Shown here piece by piece: positions 48,940 to 60,219 of a stretch of DNA of 64,000 nt (the first letter of the stretch is position 1; each line of letters starts with the position of its first letter). The stretch is taken from positions 1,070,001-1,134,000 of the forward strand of contig JBAMJR010000078.1 of NCBI GenBank assembly GCA_038501785.1, given 5' to 3'. This DNA comes from Myoxocephalus aenaeus. Its lineage: Eukaryota; Chordata; Actinopteri; Perciformes; Cottidae. The translations under genes and the position numbers were made by a program. A model generated the notes under the pieces. It did no database searches. It was not told the origin of the DNA and was given only the letters and a program-made list of their open reading frames with translations.

Positions 48940-49300
48940 GACTCTCCCAGTGTAAAGCTAACTCGTTTCTTCGGCGGTGTTTTAAATCGTCCCAACATGG
49001 CCCGCGGCTCGCGGTCCCGCGTGCCCGGCCATGTGGTGTCGTTTAGCGGGCAGCGCCGCTCCGCCGCCGCGGGAGCGCCGCCGGGTGAAGCCAGCGCGTT
49101 CACGCCCTTTGCCCGGGGAGCTAGCGTTAGCAGCCCGGGTCCTCCGGCGGACGGACGGACGGGCAGTGCCCCGGCGTAGCGTCACTCGACCCGCACGCCG
49201 GTCCCTGCCGCTCCCGCTGACTGCGCCCCGGGCATCGCGGAGGACGGCGCGCGACCCAACATCTGCCGTTTCATAGCGCTCGCGCACAGGAGCGATTAGC
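48940..49300. promoter_or_regulatory. CpG-rich segment in HMBOX1 first intron
   Basis: About 350 bp rich in CG dinucleotides, lying on the intron side of the probable first exon. It is likely part of the same CpG island or an alternative promoter. Open frames across it show no recognised protein similarity. Confidence 0.4.
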
Positions 49301-49431
49301 ATAACATGCTAGCAGCGCCTGCCAGCGCTGACACTAGCTGACGTTAGCTGACGTTAGCCGCCGCTTGCTAGCGGCCGTTTGATATTAATAACATCACTTT
49401 CACTGTGGTACGTCTCCAAGTACACACTTAC

Positions 49432-49620
49432 CTCGTTCAAATCGTCCCCTTGACCATTTAACTTTGGCAACTCGAGCAAAGCCCCGCGGCGTCTCTCACT
49501 GCAGCCGACCGGCACCGCGGGTTGAGCAGAGCCCCGTCCGACCCCGTTCAGAGGCTTTATAATCAGAGGAGAATTATGCGCCTCTCCGCTTTGTCTGTCT
49601 GACAACAGCCATATTGACAA
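49432..49620 (-). other. HMBOX1: probable HMBOX1 5' UTR exon with uORF
   Basis: On the - strand a strong donor, AACGAG|GTAAGTG, lies at 49432/49431, just downstream of the CpG-rich ZNF143-motif region. The first coding exon has an acceptor immediately before its ATG, so an upstream non-coding exon is required; this is the best candidate. It contains an ATG (49612-49610, context caatATGg) opening an 11-codon uORF that ends at 49574, if transcription starts upstream of it. The start site is not visible. Confidence 0.5.
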
Positions 49621-49642
49621 CTAACACCTCCGAGGAGCGACG

Positions 49643-49735
49643 AGGGAACTGTAGTTTCTCTCCCGCGACGGGCCTCTGCCAGGCGGCGGCGTTCTTCACC
49701 ATAAAAACTACAAGTCCCAGAAACAATGGCGGCCC
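49643..49735. promoter_or_regulatory. CpG-rich promoter with two ZNF143-type motifs and a YY1-like motif
   Basis: An ACTACAGTTCCC motif lies on the - strand (about 49645-49656) and ACTACAAGTCCCAG on the + strand (about 49707-49720). Both fit the ZNF143/STAF consensus common at housekeeping start sites. AACAATGGCGGC at about 49722-49733 fits YY1. Inverted motifs next to the HMBOX1 5' exon suggest a bidirectional promoter; in human, INTS9 is divergent from HMBOX1, but no INTS9 coding sequence was recognised here. Confidence 0.5.
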
Positions 49736-49813
49736 GGGAGCTGATGCTCTCTGATCTACAGTTGTCACACAGCGCTGCAGGTTTTAATGTGACCGCCATC
49801 ACCTGTACCAGGT
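49726..49813 (+). other. possible divergent first exon (+ strand)
   Basis: An ATG in good context (aacaATGGCG) next to the ZNF143 motif opens MAARELMLSDLQ..., reaching a donor-like CACCAG|GTACAG at 49813. No similarity recognised and no following exon found. It could be the first exon of a divergent transcript or chance. Confidence 0.25.
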
Positions 49814-50146
49814 ACAGACACAGGGACAGGGACAGTTACATGTGTGTGGTAGTTTGGAAGCTATGGAGGCCCGTTACCGCCACTGTGATAAAACAATTAG
49901 ATCCTGTTTGTGTGTTTTATTCAGTCAATCATTACAATACAATACAATATTCTACATACGTAATATACAAAACAGAAAGACTGAAAAGGTATAGGTAGAA
50001 GCTAAACATGCTTATATATTCCTATCCTAAATTATTAATATAAATTAAATCAGATAATTAATTCGAAATAAAGAAAAAATAAAATACACATATACATGTT
50101 TCCTTTTGGTTCAGTTTGGAACGAATCACAAGCATTAATTTAAAAA

Positions 50147-50245
50147 AAATATTATTATTTGATACTAAATCGAAATTATGAGATAGTTAAGTCATAATTA
50201 TGTATTATAATCTCATAATTTCGATTTAGTATCAAATAATAATAT
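50147..50245. repeat. perfect inverted repeat, about 36-bp arms
   Basis: Left arm includes ttgatactaaatcgaaatta and the right arm its complement, with a loop of about 27 nt. AT-rich, MITE-like. Confidence 0.85.
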
Positions 50246-50359
50246 TTGTTGTTATCACAGTGGCGGAAACGGGCTTCCTTAGCAAAAACAGAATAGTTGT
50301 GGCCCTATATATTAAAATCAAGGAGAAGGCCATTTAAAAAAATAGGAAAATATTTGGCT

Positions 50360-50545
50360 GTATTCAAGATTCAAGATATTTGTATTGTCATATACACAGA
50401 TAACATAATTACTCTGTACAATGAAAAGCTTGTTTAGCTGGGTCCTCCTAACACACACAATTACAATAAACTTAAGGTAAACAAAACAAGGCACAAAATA
50501 TAGTAAGAGTATTGCACAAAAATAAGCCACAAAAGTACGATAGCA
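50360..50545 (-). mobile_element. LINE 3' tail fragment, reverse
   Basis: ttcaagattcaagatatttg, then tgtacaatgaaaagctt and gggtcctcctaacacac; matches in reverse 52706-52872 and 53790-53945. Teleost LINE-type tail, family not assigned. A partial copy follows at about 50725-50800. Confidence 0.6.
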
Positions 50546-50812
50546 ATATTGCACAATCAATTTATTTCGAATTAATTATCTGATTTAATTGATAATAATG
50601 ATTTAGGATAGGAATATATAAGCATTTTTGCTTCTATACCTTTTCAGTCTTTCTGTTTTGTATATAATATAATATTGTATTGTGTTGTAATGATTGACTG
50701 AATAAAACACACAAACAAACAAACAATAAACTTAAGAAAAACAGTATTGCACAAAAATAAGGCACACAAATACCATATCAGTATTATATCAGTGTAACGT
50801 GCATTGCAGGAT

Positions 50813-52700
50813 GGTCGTGACAACATGAGGTCACAGCGGTGGAATTGGTATTTTTTTGCATTGAGATTTAATTTTGCTTTTTTGCTGTAAGATGTTCTAT
50901 TAGCCTACACAGAAAGTGTAAGAAATGAATGACCAAAGTAGTCACACGTTCTCTCATTATGTTACTTGTGTTTAGAATTAGATTAAAGACAGGTTGTCTT
51001 TAATGTCGTTTTTGTATTTTTTTTATATTTATCTTGTTTATTGTATATTGTGTATAAGTACGAAGAGTGAAACTGGAGTCAAATTCCATGGATGTGTAAA
51101 CACACATGGCCAATAAAGCTGATTCTGATTCTGATTCCAGTGAAAGTTCTTCCTCAGGACCCCACTTTGAAAACCACTGCAGCCACCTGGAGGAGGAATG
51201 TGGAGCACATGAGGAGACGTCCCACGATGACGCAGACTCTCCCAGGAAGCTGATAGTCACAATGTTACTTACAATCCAACAACTCTGATTGTGAACGTAA
51301 GGAACTACAAAGAGAAATCACAGCATCGTCTCCAAAGTTTGATTTTCCAGGGCTAAACTTGCAAACGTATAGACTTATTTACATGTGGTAACGTTTCAGT
51401 TCTGTGTGCTCAGCTGTTCAGGAGGAGGCCGGTCAGCAAGAGGAGTCACGACAGAATTCATTCTGCAAGGGGCAAACGGATCCAGGTGGACACTTAGACT
51501 GAAGAGGAGCACCCGGTTGAGTTAAGTGTTAATATTCTTTTCTGTGCTTCAGGCCAGCATGACCTGCTTTGTTCAGCTCCTCATATCAGTGTCTGTATTC
51601 TGAGTCAACAACAACACATTTATTTTAATGCACTGGTCAACTGAAAGATGTTTGGCTATTTTCCTTCTTTTAACATGTCTTCTTTTGGACTAGTGGGAAA
51701 AAACACATTTATTGTATTACTTTGTCTGTTTGCGTCTCTAGATTTCACCAAAAGCTGCCATGAGATAATACCTCATTTGCATATGTAAACATCACATTTC
51801 AGAGCACAAGTGTCCTGGTCCCATCTGTTAGCTAACTTAGCCTTAAACATATAGTGTCTTAAAATGTGTGTAGTTTAACAACACATATCTTTAAAAGTTA
51901 GAAATCTGCACTCACACAGTAGCACTCACCAAACTGCTCTTCCTACATGTACTCTGAGGGCTTTTAAAGGGGTTTGTTAGGATATCATTCATTTATACAA
52001 CATTGTATGACTTAAAACCTTTAACATTTAGATTGTTTTTAGGCTAAGCCAGTATTGTCTGATATATAACAGAAAATGGTTGGTGTGCAGGTTGTGAACA
52101 CACATCACATAAAAACATCAATTTAACTGGACTTTTTAAATGAGCTCATGTATGTCACATGTACACTTTATGAAGGTCTTGCTCTTATTGAGTCACTCTT
52201 ACTCAGCCCTTTATTTCATACTTTCAAACATCCGTCTCTCTTTTATTACTCCAGTAAAGCCGTCCATGCCGATGATCTTTATGATAATGTAATATTTCAG
52301 CTGGTGAACACAATCTGAACAAATGTAATTATGTTTCAGCCAAAGCATGAGAGGTATTTATATCTGGTGTGTCATGTAATGCACTTTGCAGCAGCAGAGG
52401 AAGGCGACAGCGTCCTTTCTAGTAGAGGCCTCTGCATAATGCTTTAGACTTTGTAAGTCATTATTGGCTTTTATCCATTCCATTTTTAAAAATGTAATTT
52501 TTTTTAAATGTATTGTTTAATCACAAATAATTGGAAAATAACCTAAACAACATAAACTTGCAAAAGAAAGTGACAGTGTTTTATGAATTAGTTTTTGACT
52601 GATGCATTTTATGTACACTCCATATACTTAATAATATTTATATTATATATATATTTATTTATAAATATATATATAATATATATATATTATTATTTATATT
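50813..52700. other. AT-rich region without recognised gene
   Basis: Contains a short LINE-type tail at 51105-51140 (caataaagctgattctgatt) and an AT-rich palindromic stretch at about 52635-52700. Nothing else recognised. Confidence 0.5.
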
Positions 52701-52705
52701 TGTGT

Positions 52706-52872
52706 GCAATACTGTTATATCTTTTATATTTTGTGCCTTCTTTTTATTTATTTTTTGCCTTAAGTTTATTCTAATTCTGTGTGTTAGGAGGACCCAGCAA
52801 AATAAGCATTTCATTGTATAGAATAACTCTGTTATCTGTGCCTATGACAATAAAACATCTTGAATCTTGAAT
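52706..52872 (+). mobile_element. LINE 3' tail fragment
   Basis: Same sequence as 53790-53945 (ttttgccttaagtttatt, aggaggacccagcaaaataa, atgacaataaaacatctt), ending in a tcttgaatcttgaa tail. Confidence 0.6.
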
Positions 52873-52997
52873 ACTTTGCACTTTCTTTATTGTTTAATTT
52901 CCTAAATGAATATGCTCTACTGTTTTGTGTGTTTTTGTGTGTCTTCTATGTAAGTTGCAGCTTGTTACTGTGACAAACTAATTTCCTCTTGATAAAT

Positions 52998-53701
52998 AAA
53001 GTATACACCTACCTACCTACCTACCTACCTACCTACCTACCTCTCTCTCTACCTACCTACCTACCTACCTACCTCTCTCTACCTACCTACCTACCTCTCT
53101 CTCTCTACCTACCTACTTACCTCTCTACCTACCTACCTACCTACCTACCTACCTACCTACCTACCTACCTACCTACCTCTCTCTACCTACCTACCTACCT
53201 ACCTACCTCTCTCTACCTACCTACCTACCTACCTACCTACCTCTCTCTACCTACCTACCTACCTACCTACCTACCTACCTCTCTCTACCTACCTACCTAC
53301 CTACCTACCTCTCTCTACCTACCTACCTAACTACCTCTCTCTACCTACCTACCTACCTACCTACCTCTCTCTACCTACCTACCTACCTACCTACCTACCT
53401 CTCTCTACCTACCTACCTACCTACCTACCCCTCTCTCTCTACCTACCTAACTACCTCTCTCTACCTACCTACCTACCTACCTCTACCTACCTACCTACCT
53501 ACCTACCTACCTACCTACCTCTCTCTACCTACCTACCTACCTACCCCTCTCTCTCTACCTACCTAACTACCTCTCTCTACCTACCTACCTACCTACCTCT
53601 ACCTACCTACCTACCTACCTACCTACCTAACTACCTCTCTCTACCTACCTACCTACCTACCTCTCTCTCTACCTACCTACCTCTCTCTCCCTACCTGCCT
53701 C

Positions 53702-53734
<33 letters not shown>

Positions 53735-53752
53735 ATATATCTATCTATCTAT
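52998..53752. repeat. CTAC/CTCT/CTAT tetranucleotide array, about 750 bp
   Basis: Follows a LINE-type end (cttgataaataaagtataca), so it probably grew from a retrotransposon's tetranucleotide tail. (CTAC)n blocks alternate with ctctct and end in (CTAT)n. Confidence 0.95.
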
Positions 53753-53789
53753 TGTAGCAATGCATAGTGCACTTTATACATATTTTTGT

Positions 53790-53945
53790 GCAATACAGTC
53801 ACTATATTTTGCGCCTTATTTTTATTATTTTTTTGCCTTAAGTTTATTGTAATTGTGTGTTAGGAGGACCCAGCAAAATAAGCTTTTCATTGTACAGAAT
53901 AACTGTCTGTTATCTGTGCATATGACAATAACAACATCTTTATGT
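53790..53945 (+). mobile_element. LINE 3' tail fragment, second + copy
   Basis: Near-identical to 52706-52872. The tetranucleotide array lies between the two copies, suggesting a segmental duplication. Confidence 0.6.
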
Positions 53946-54035
53946 GTACTCATGTATACAGCCCCCTGAAAATAACAGAATACGAGAAGGATAGGCTGCC
54001 AATACACACATGGAAACACCACTATAATAATATAA

Positions 54036-54520
54036 AGTGTACTGCATGCACTGTGAGGACGTGAGGAGAGGGCACGTGCTTTCCTCCTCAAAGGGCCCTT
54101 CGAAGTTCCCTACTTTCTCCCAGAAACCCTGCAAAGGGCTTTCGTGTGCAAACAAGGACTCAGTGCGCAGCTGTAGCCCAACATGGTCTGATGCTGGGAT
54201 AGTGGATTCATCAGCATCCGGCACAAAAAAAACTCAAGTGGAGGGACCAGGAAAACTTTTGTCACCGCCTCGTGCCGCTCTGCGCGTGTTCTGCGGGAGC
54301 CCCGTGTGAGTATGCGGCTCGGTGCTTCTCCGTCTGGGGCAGAGCAGAAACGCTGCGGTCCGGACAGCTGTTTTGGTCAGCGAGGCTAGCGGGCAGCGGC
54401 TAGCTAGCAGCGGCTAGCACTAAGCTAGCTAGCTCGGCGGAGCCCCACGCAGGCTGCGGGAGGGAGCGGGGTAATGCTGGGGTCAAAGCGAGTCCGGACC
54501 CCGCGGGGGAGGATGAGACG
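54036..54520 (+). promoter_or_regulatory. CpG-rich segment with possible first exon (+ strand)
   Basis: CG-rich from about 54240 to 54520, with a strong donor CCCGT|GTGAGTATG after 54305 and gctagc-rich sequence beyond. It looks like a promoter and a non-coding first exon of a gene continuing to the right, but no downstream gene was identified. Confidence 0.35.
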
Positions 54521-54633
54521 GCGCCTGGACCATGTCGTGGCTTTACTAGTTCACATGTAGTTCACATAGTGGCGCTTTGGAGGTTGACACTAGCTCGGGT
54601 GATACGAGTCCACCGTGATTTGACATAACGTTA

Positions 54634-54937
54634 AAGGTTGCGGTGTAATACGCGACCGTGCTAACTGGTGACGTCCATCCGAACGCGTCCGTTGTTGTCG
54701 TAGTTACGACAGCCGTATCGAGAACGCCGCTTTATTTATTTTTTAATACAGTGTCAATCCCTCTCATATACATAATAATATATCATATACAAATTAAATA
54801 ATGCGGCATTCACGAGGGCAGCTACGTGTTTTCTTCCTATTTTCACACAGCTGTCTGTAACTACGACAACAACGGACGCGGTCGGATGGACGTCACCAGT
54901 TAGCACGGCCGCCCGTTGAACCGTAACACCGCACGAT
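54634..54937. repeat. inverted repeat, about 75-bp arms
   Basis: Left arm (gctaactggtgacgtccatc ... tgttgtcgtagttac) and right arm (gtaactacgacaacaac ... gatggacgtcaccagttagc) are complements with small changes. MITE-like, about 300 bp with an AT-rich centre. Confidence 0.85.
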
Positions 54938-55039
54938 CACGTCACCTTAATTGGCACGAGAGCAGGTCACACAGCCCGCGGGCTAACGGAGACACGGCCG
55001 GTTCAGTCTTCTTCTAGCGAAGCTAGCGCAGGGTCCTTC

Positions 55040-55461
55040 CGGCCACGGAGAACCGGGAACAGTCATGGAGGTTTAAAATGGTTGTTTCCAGGCCTGGAAA
55101 AGTCCTTGAAAAAAATAAAATCCCCAAAGTGTAGTAAAAGTCATGTAAATGTGTTATATTCATGTGTTCACGTCGTTCATTCACGCTGAGTTTGAAATAA
55201 TGAATATGCTTTTAAAAGAAAGACAAAATATAAGCAGGCATACATACAGGCATCTATATAAATGTTTATTCTTTTAATCAAACTATTGTCTCATTCATTT
55301 GAGTCATTTAAGGTTTACTGTGTGCTTTGTATTCTCATTGTTAGTTTAAATACTACATTTACTCACTTTTTACTGTTTACACCCAGATTTCACTAAATGT
55401 TTGTCATGGACATTTGGTTTAAAGTCATGAAACCCACTGGTCCCAATGTGTTTGAACCCTG
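55040..55461. mobile_element. CAGGGTTC-family element, copy 3
   Basis: Body matches 17933-18337 and 43099-43412; ends tttgaaccctg. Confidence 0.7.
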
Positions 55462-55885
55462 CCTTAAGGAGGTTCATGCATTAGGGCTCATTGCCCACCT
55501 TCCAGTGCAGCAGGAACTCAGATTGCAGAACCCGGTCTGAGAGCCTTCTGATTTGCGTTCCTTTCTGAGATCCACGTCATAGTGTATCTCCCTCCTGCAG
55601 TACAGCCGTACCTTTTATAAAACAGGGTCCCAGGATAAAAGCAAACGTCCATTCACCAGAGAGAGATCAGTGTGCGCTCCAGTTTCTCACTCACTTTCCT
55701 TGAAGAAGGACTCCAATGAGGATTATTTACATTGGAGTCCGTTACGTTCTCGATTTTAATTGGTTAGTTGTCTGTTCTAATATGTAAGACTTATTTTTTT
55801 TGGTCCACAACTTAACATATTCAGTTTACTGTCATAGAAAACTCTCATTTAAGAATCTGACATGACCCTTTTGTCTTTTAAAAAG

Positions 55886-56023
55886 GACAAACAGGAACGT
55901 TTTTTAAGCGACGCGTCGATGCTTTTCGCCCATCAGAGTTTTCTGGAGGGTGACGGTGACGTCGGAGCGGCGCTGTCTTTGAACAAGGAAGCAGGAACGC
56001 AGAGCTCAGCCAATCAGCTCACA
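55886..56023 (+). other. possible 46-codon coding exon
   Basis: Bounded by ttttaaaaag|gac and CTCACA|GTGAGTA. 138 nt, open in one frame only, phase 0 at both ends (DKQERFLSDASMLFAHQSFL...). It resembles no family I recognise. The acceptor is weak. It could belong to a gene starting near 54.1 kb, or be chance. Confidence 0.25.
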
Positions 56024-56619
56024 GTGAGTACCTGTTCACTCAGCATCCGACACACACACACACCCCGATCTGGAAGGACACACACACACACACACAGACA
56101 CGCAAACCGGCCACTAGGGGGAGGTGTCGCGTTTACTACTCTCCGACATCAGCGCTCATCACTGCTTTCCTCAACACAATCTCTCTAGAGTGTCGAGAGT
56201 AAAATGCCCATGACGACGCAATTTTACACAGGTATTTATCCATAAAGGGCTGAGTGACACGGCCAAAATCTTCTCCCTGGATAAAGGTAATTTCATATCT
56301 CAATAACAATCTCTCTCACGAAATAGCGTGTTCTCTTTATTGACGGTTCAATGAATCTATATAAGGAGTCCCTGTGACATAACCCCTCTTGTGTGGATTA
56401 AATCCTTAACAGCGTACAGCTTGTTAATCAAGAACGTTTAGGGCAAAATAATCCATTTGAGTTATGTGCTTTTTATTATCAATTTAGATGACGTAGTCGT
56501 GCATCTCTCCATGTACGATTTCATCACAACACGATCCCATAGAAAGACTTTAGTTCATCATGTTGAATTACTGGCCGGCTCCATTTCCCCACTGTGACCA
56601 CAGTGAAGAAGAAAAACAG

Positions 56620-57010
56620 TTTTTAAGATAAAATAATCCTTTATTAGTCCCGCAGTGGGGAAATTGCAGGATTACAGCAGCAGTGCACACAGAGACACAT
56701 AGTAAGTAAAAAAAATAATCAAGGAATATAAATAAACAGTAAAGAATACAATAGCAATATTAAATATACAGACGGAGTAAAAACAGTATATGAAAAGTAT
56801 TTAAATGTATTATATGTTGCACCAGATGATGAACGTAATTTAAAGTGTTTGTGGTCGACTGAGAGCTCAGCTTGTTGTGCAGCCTGACGGCAGCGGGAAG
56901 GAAGGACTTTCGGTACCTCTTCCTCAAGGAGCGCCGGCCGGCTCCTCGGAGCAGTTTTCTGTTCAAAGACAAACTGCATTCTAGAGTCCGGCTCCTGATT
57001 TCCACGGATA
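56620..57010 (-). mobile_element. non-LTR retrotransposon, 3' part, Rex1/CR1-like (tentative)
   Basis: On the - strand the end of a reverse-transcriptase ORF can be read (RYRKSFLPAAVRLHNKLSS), followed by a 3' tail whose + strand text is aatcctttattagtcccgca. It is 5'-truncated and matches the shorter tail at 3931-4180. Confidence 0.65.
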
Positions 57011-57659
57011 CTTTGAACTCCTCCCTCTCTCCGTCAGCCCACTGCTTGTTATATCTAACCCTCCCTAACCCGCACACCCCTTTCCCAAATGTCTCTGAAT
57101 CCCTCCATCCTGGCCTCTCGGCCCCTGGTGAACAACTGGCCCCGGACAGCTGGCGTCCAGCAGCTGCTTGCCATCTCCGTTCTTGGCCCGTCTCCATCTG
57201 GGCAACTTCTTTCTGCCAGCCGGCTCTTTCCGTTTCTAAATCGGTCTTTGTGCCGTCTTCGTTGCTGAAAATTCGGCCGACGCCACAAGCCAGAGTTTTA
57301 CACGGCATTGACGTCGGAAGCATTTATTACGCCTCCATTTGCTGTTCTAGACCTGATATGACTCCATTAGATTACAGCCTCTAAAAAAAGAAAAAAGCGG
57401 CCCTTTTGTGTTTTGGATTCTGGTTATTTTCCACATCTGTCTGTTTTCTGCTGACACCGGCATTCATCTCCATTTCCTCCGCCTGAATCTGCGCCGTAAC
57501 GGCCTGCTCTCAATCTGCTGATAATGTGCAGTAACCTTTTCCCCGATAGAAACCCCCTGGCATTCAGTGGAGGGAAATATTCCCCGAGCAACGGCAATAA
57601 AGGGAAGTGAGGTAATGCACCAACAGTCTGAGAAGTTTTTTTTTTAGTTTTGAGCTGGA
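57011..57659. other. no recognised feature
   Basis: Complex, non-repetitive sequence. No exon with a convincing protein was seen. Confidence 0.4.
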
Positions 57660-57975
57660 AAAAGAGGTACAAGCCGCTCCTACCTCCGGTCAGTGTCCCC
57701 GCTGTAGCAAGCTAGGAGCTAGTGCTGCTAGCGGCCGCTGCTGCTGCTAGCTAGCGCTGCTGCTGCTACCGCCCGCTGCTGCTGCTACTGCCCGCGTCCC
57801 CTCTGCCCAAGTCGGGTGTCGAGCCTGGTCCCGCTACCTTCGGTGGTTTTCAGGGAGCTAGCGGAAGTTAGCGGGGAAGTAACGGAGCGCTAGCAGGAGC
57901 CCCAGCTGGCTACAGCGGGGAGCTAACGGGGACACTGACCGAAGGTAGTAGCGGCTCGTAACCCGACGTTTACGG
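57660..57975. mobile_element. MITE, GTAAAAGTCGGG family, copy 3
   Basis: Carries gtacaagccgctcctacc, gtgtccccgctgtagcaag, a gctgctgct-rich centre and the end cgtaacccgacgtttacggt. The left end is degenerate. Confidence 0.78.
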
Positions 57976-60112
57976 TAGTTGTTGGTGGACCTGTCTGAAA
58001 GGCTTAACCTGTAACTATCTATAAACGGCCTCAAACTGGAGAACTCAAATCCCCGCTGACCCCGGTGACCTCTTGTGCTGCTGTTGAAGTGCAGTCGTTG
58101 GTAATTCATCCTTCAGCTACGAGCCGCATCCCGTGCTTTTTAAAAACGTTCTTGTATTATTTGTTCCCTCCTCGGGGCGGCGCAGGGGTTCACCGGACCG
58201 GGAGGAGACTCAAACTGTTCTGCGTTCTTTGATGTTGAGCCGAGGGACGGAGACGCCGTCGGGTCTCGTGGAGCCGTGGCACCGGCGTCCCTAATCTCTG
58301 TCTGCCGCCATCTTCCACAGTATGGATGAGTGTCCGCTGGCGCCGACAGATCCACAGAAGAGTTTCCTCCAGAGCGAGAGACGTTGTCCGAGCTCTGAGA
58401 CGACGAAGCCTTTCACTGCCTGGTCTGTCTGGGACATGGCTTTAGATCGGTGTGTGATGGGTATCTAGCTTTCAGCGGGGATGAAATCCAAGCCGGAACT
58501 CAAATTTCAAAGGTTTTTTGTGTCTTTGTGGGAGGATCTAAACTTACAATAATGTTTTGGCCTCGCAGGGAAGCAGAGACAAGTTGTGAACACACCTTTG
58601 ACACCCTTTTAAGTTAATATGGAAAAGGTTGTTTAGTTAAATGAGTGTTTCTGTGCAGGTGGTGAATGTAAGTCCAATGTTTAGTCTCTTTTAGCTTTAT
58701 TTTTGATCTCCACCATCTCCTGAATCTTAAAACCTGCACGTGAGTCAGCAGCTCTGTTTGTGTCATGTGTTTTTGGTTAGATGCTGAAATAAGGTCTGTG
58801 GTTAACGCGAGCTGATGAGAAGTTTTTCTATGGTATAAAATACGTCAGTAAATACCTCTTTTGTGAGCTTTGAAGTTTTTATGTGTCTTTAAAAAATGGC
58901 GGTTGCTAACAAGTGGCTAAATGTGACTAAACGCTAATAAACGCTAACCAGTCCACCGTTGGTTTGTTTATAACCTGAAGCTTTTTGACTTTGAATGTAT
59001 TTGAATATATGTAATCACATAAGGGATTATTGGGGAAGATTATCTTGCTGAACAAAATGTGGCCGTATCATAAAACGTTTGTTTGCCGCAGGGCTCATTT
59101 TTTTTGCAAATAATCCAACATCTGGGGTACATGAGTCTCGACCTCATGTACATCTGACTGTTTACCAAGAAAGTATGTGAGTTTGCGCTAAACTCACATT
59201 TGACTTTGTTAAGTGACGTACTTGCAGCTTGTGAACCAGCCGCTGGCATCTAAGAAGCTCACTTAATTTAAAATAAAAACACTTCCTTTACAGCAACATG
59301 CAACCTGTGAATATTTTAAATTAAGATATATTACGTCCAGTTTAATGACCACTCAAATTACATTTAATTTTGGGAGAAATTAGACATCATAATTCAAAAT
59401 GTTATGGTACTGCAATTCAAATTCAGCGCAGCTCGTTCCGTTTTGAATGACATCCTCCAGTTCTTAACTGAAGGATAAACAAGCAGCGGTCAGACGGAGA
59501 GCGAGCCAAGAGCAGTAAGTACTAAAGCATGAGAGGCGTGTGCCTAGCGTGTTTCATCATAGTAACCATGGAGCTGGAGAGGACAAATACAAGAAGGACT
59601 AAGAGAACAAATATGATGTATTCTTTACGTGTTGTCTGAAAATAGATTACATTTTTCTGAATCACCAGATGACTTTTTTAATGCTGGATATATCTACCAA
59701 CACGGACGTGCACATGCATACGGTGTAATTTAGAGGAAATCCAGCATGCAGGCTCCAGCTGCCATACATCCTTCTTTTATTGTATCTCCTCTTACTTACT
59801 CTGACCAGAGGAAGAGCCTCAGGGTTTCCTCTGGTCATTTACCATTCAGACTAACTTATAGCCTCTCGGGCTGGTGGTCTGCCTCTTTGGCCCAGACTGA
59901 GATATTGAAGAACTACTGGATGGGTTGACATGACATGACTAACATGTATGGCCCCTTGACCATGAAGCCTTCTGACTTTATTGATCCTCAACTGTTCTTC
60001 TACCGCCAACCCATCAAGTTGACATCTTAGATTCCAAAAGATGCGAGCGTCTCTTCCTCTAGCGCCACCAGCAGGTCAAAGTTTCTCAACATCCACCAGA
60101 TGCTGTACAGAC
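57976..60112. other. no recognised gene
   Basis: Mixed sequence with only short open frames and no splice-bounded frame with recognisable protein. It may be intron or intergenic. Confidence 0.4.
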
Positions 60113-60219
60113 GTTTATTCAGGGTTCTTACGGTCATGGGAAAACCTGGAAAAATCATGGAAATGTTGTGAAAAATCATGGAAACCCATTGGTCAACATG
60201 TGTATGAACCCTGTTTATT
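60113..60219. mobile_element. complete short CAGGGTTC-family MITE with target duplication
   Basis: Element 60120-60212 starts cagggttcttacggtcatg and ends catgtgtatgaaccct. It is flanked by the 7-bp direct repeat gtttatt (60113-60119, 60213-60219). Length and ends suggest a hAT-type MITE; hAT duplications are usually 8 bp. Confidence 0.75.

Larger units (their letters stand above)
49909..50712. repeat. large inverted repeat, about 155-bp arms
   Basis: Left arm about 49909-50072 and right arm about 50558-50712 are reverse complements with few differences (for example tcagtcaatcattacaa and ttgtaatgattgactga). A second, perfect inverted repeat (50147-50245) and a retrotransposon-tail fragment lie between the arms. 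Confidence 0.85.

Noticed and set aside
48925..49302. Overlapping frames on both strands of the CpG-rich segment
   Set aside because: GC-rich DNA has few stops. No similarity seen, and it lies in the HMBOX1 first intron or promoter.
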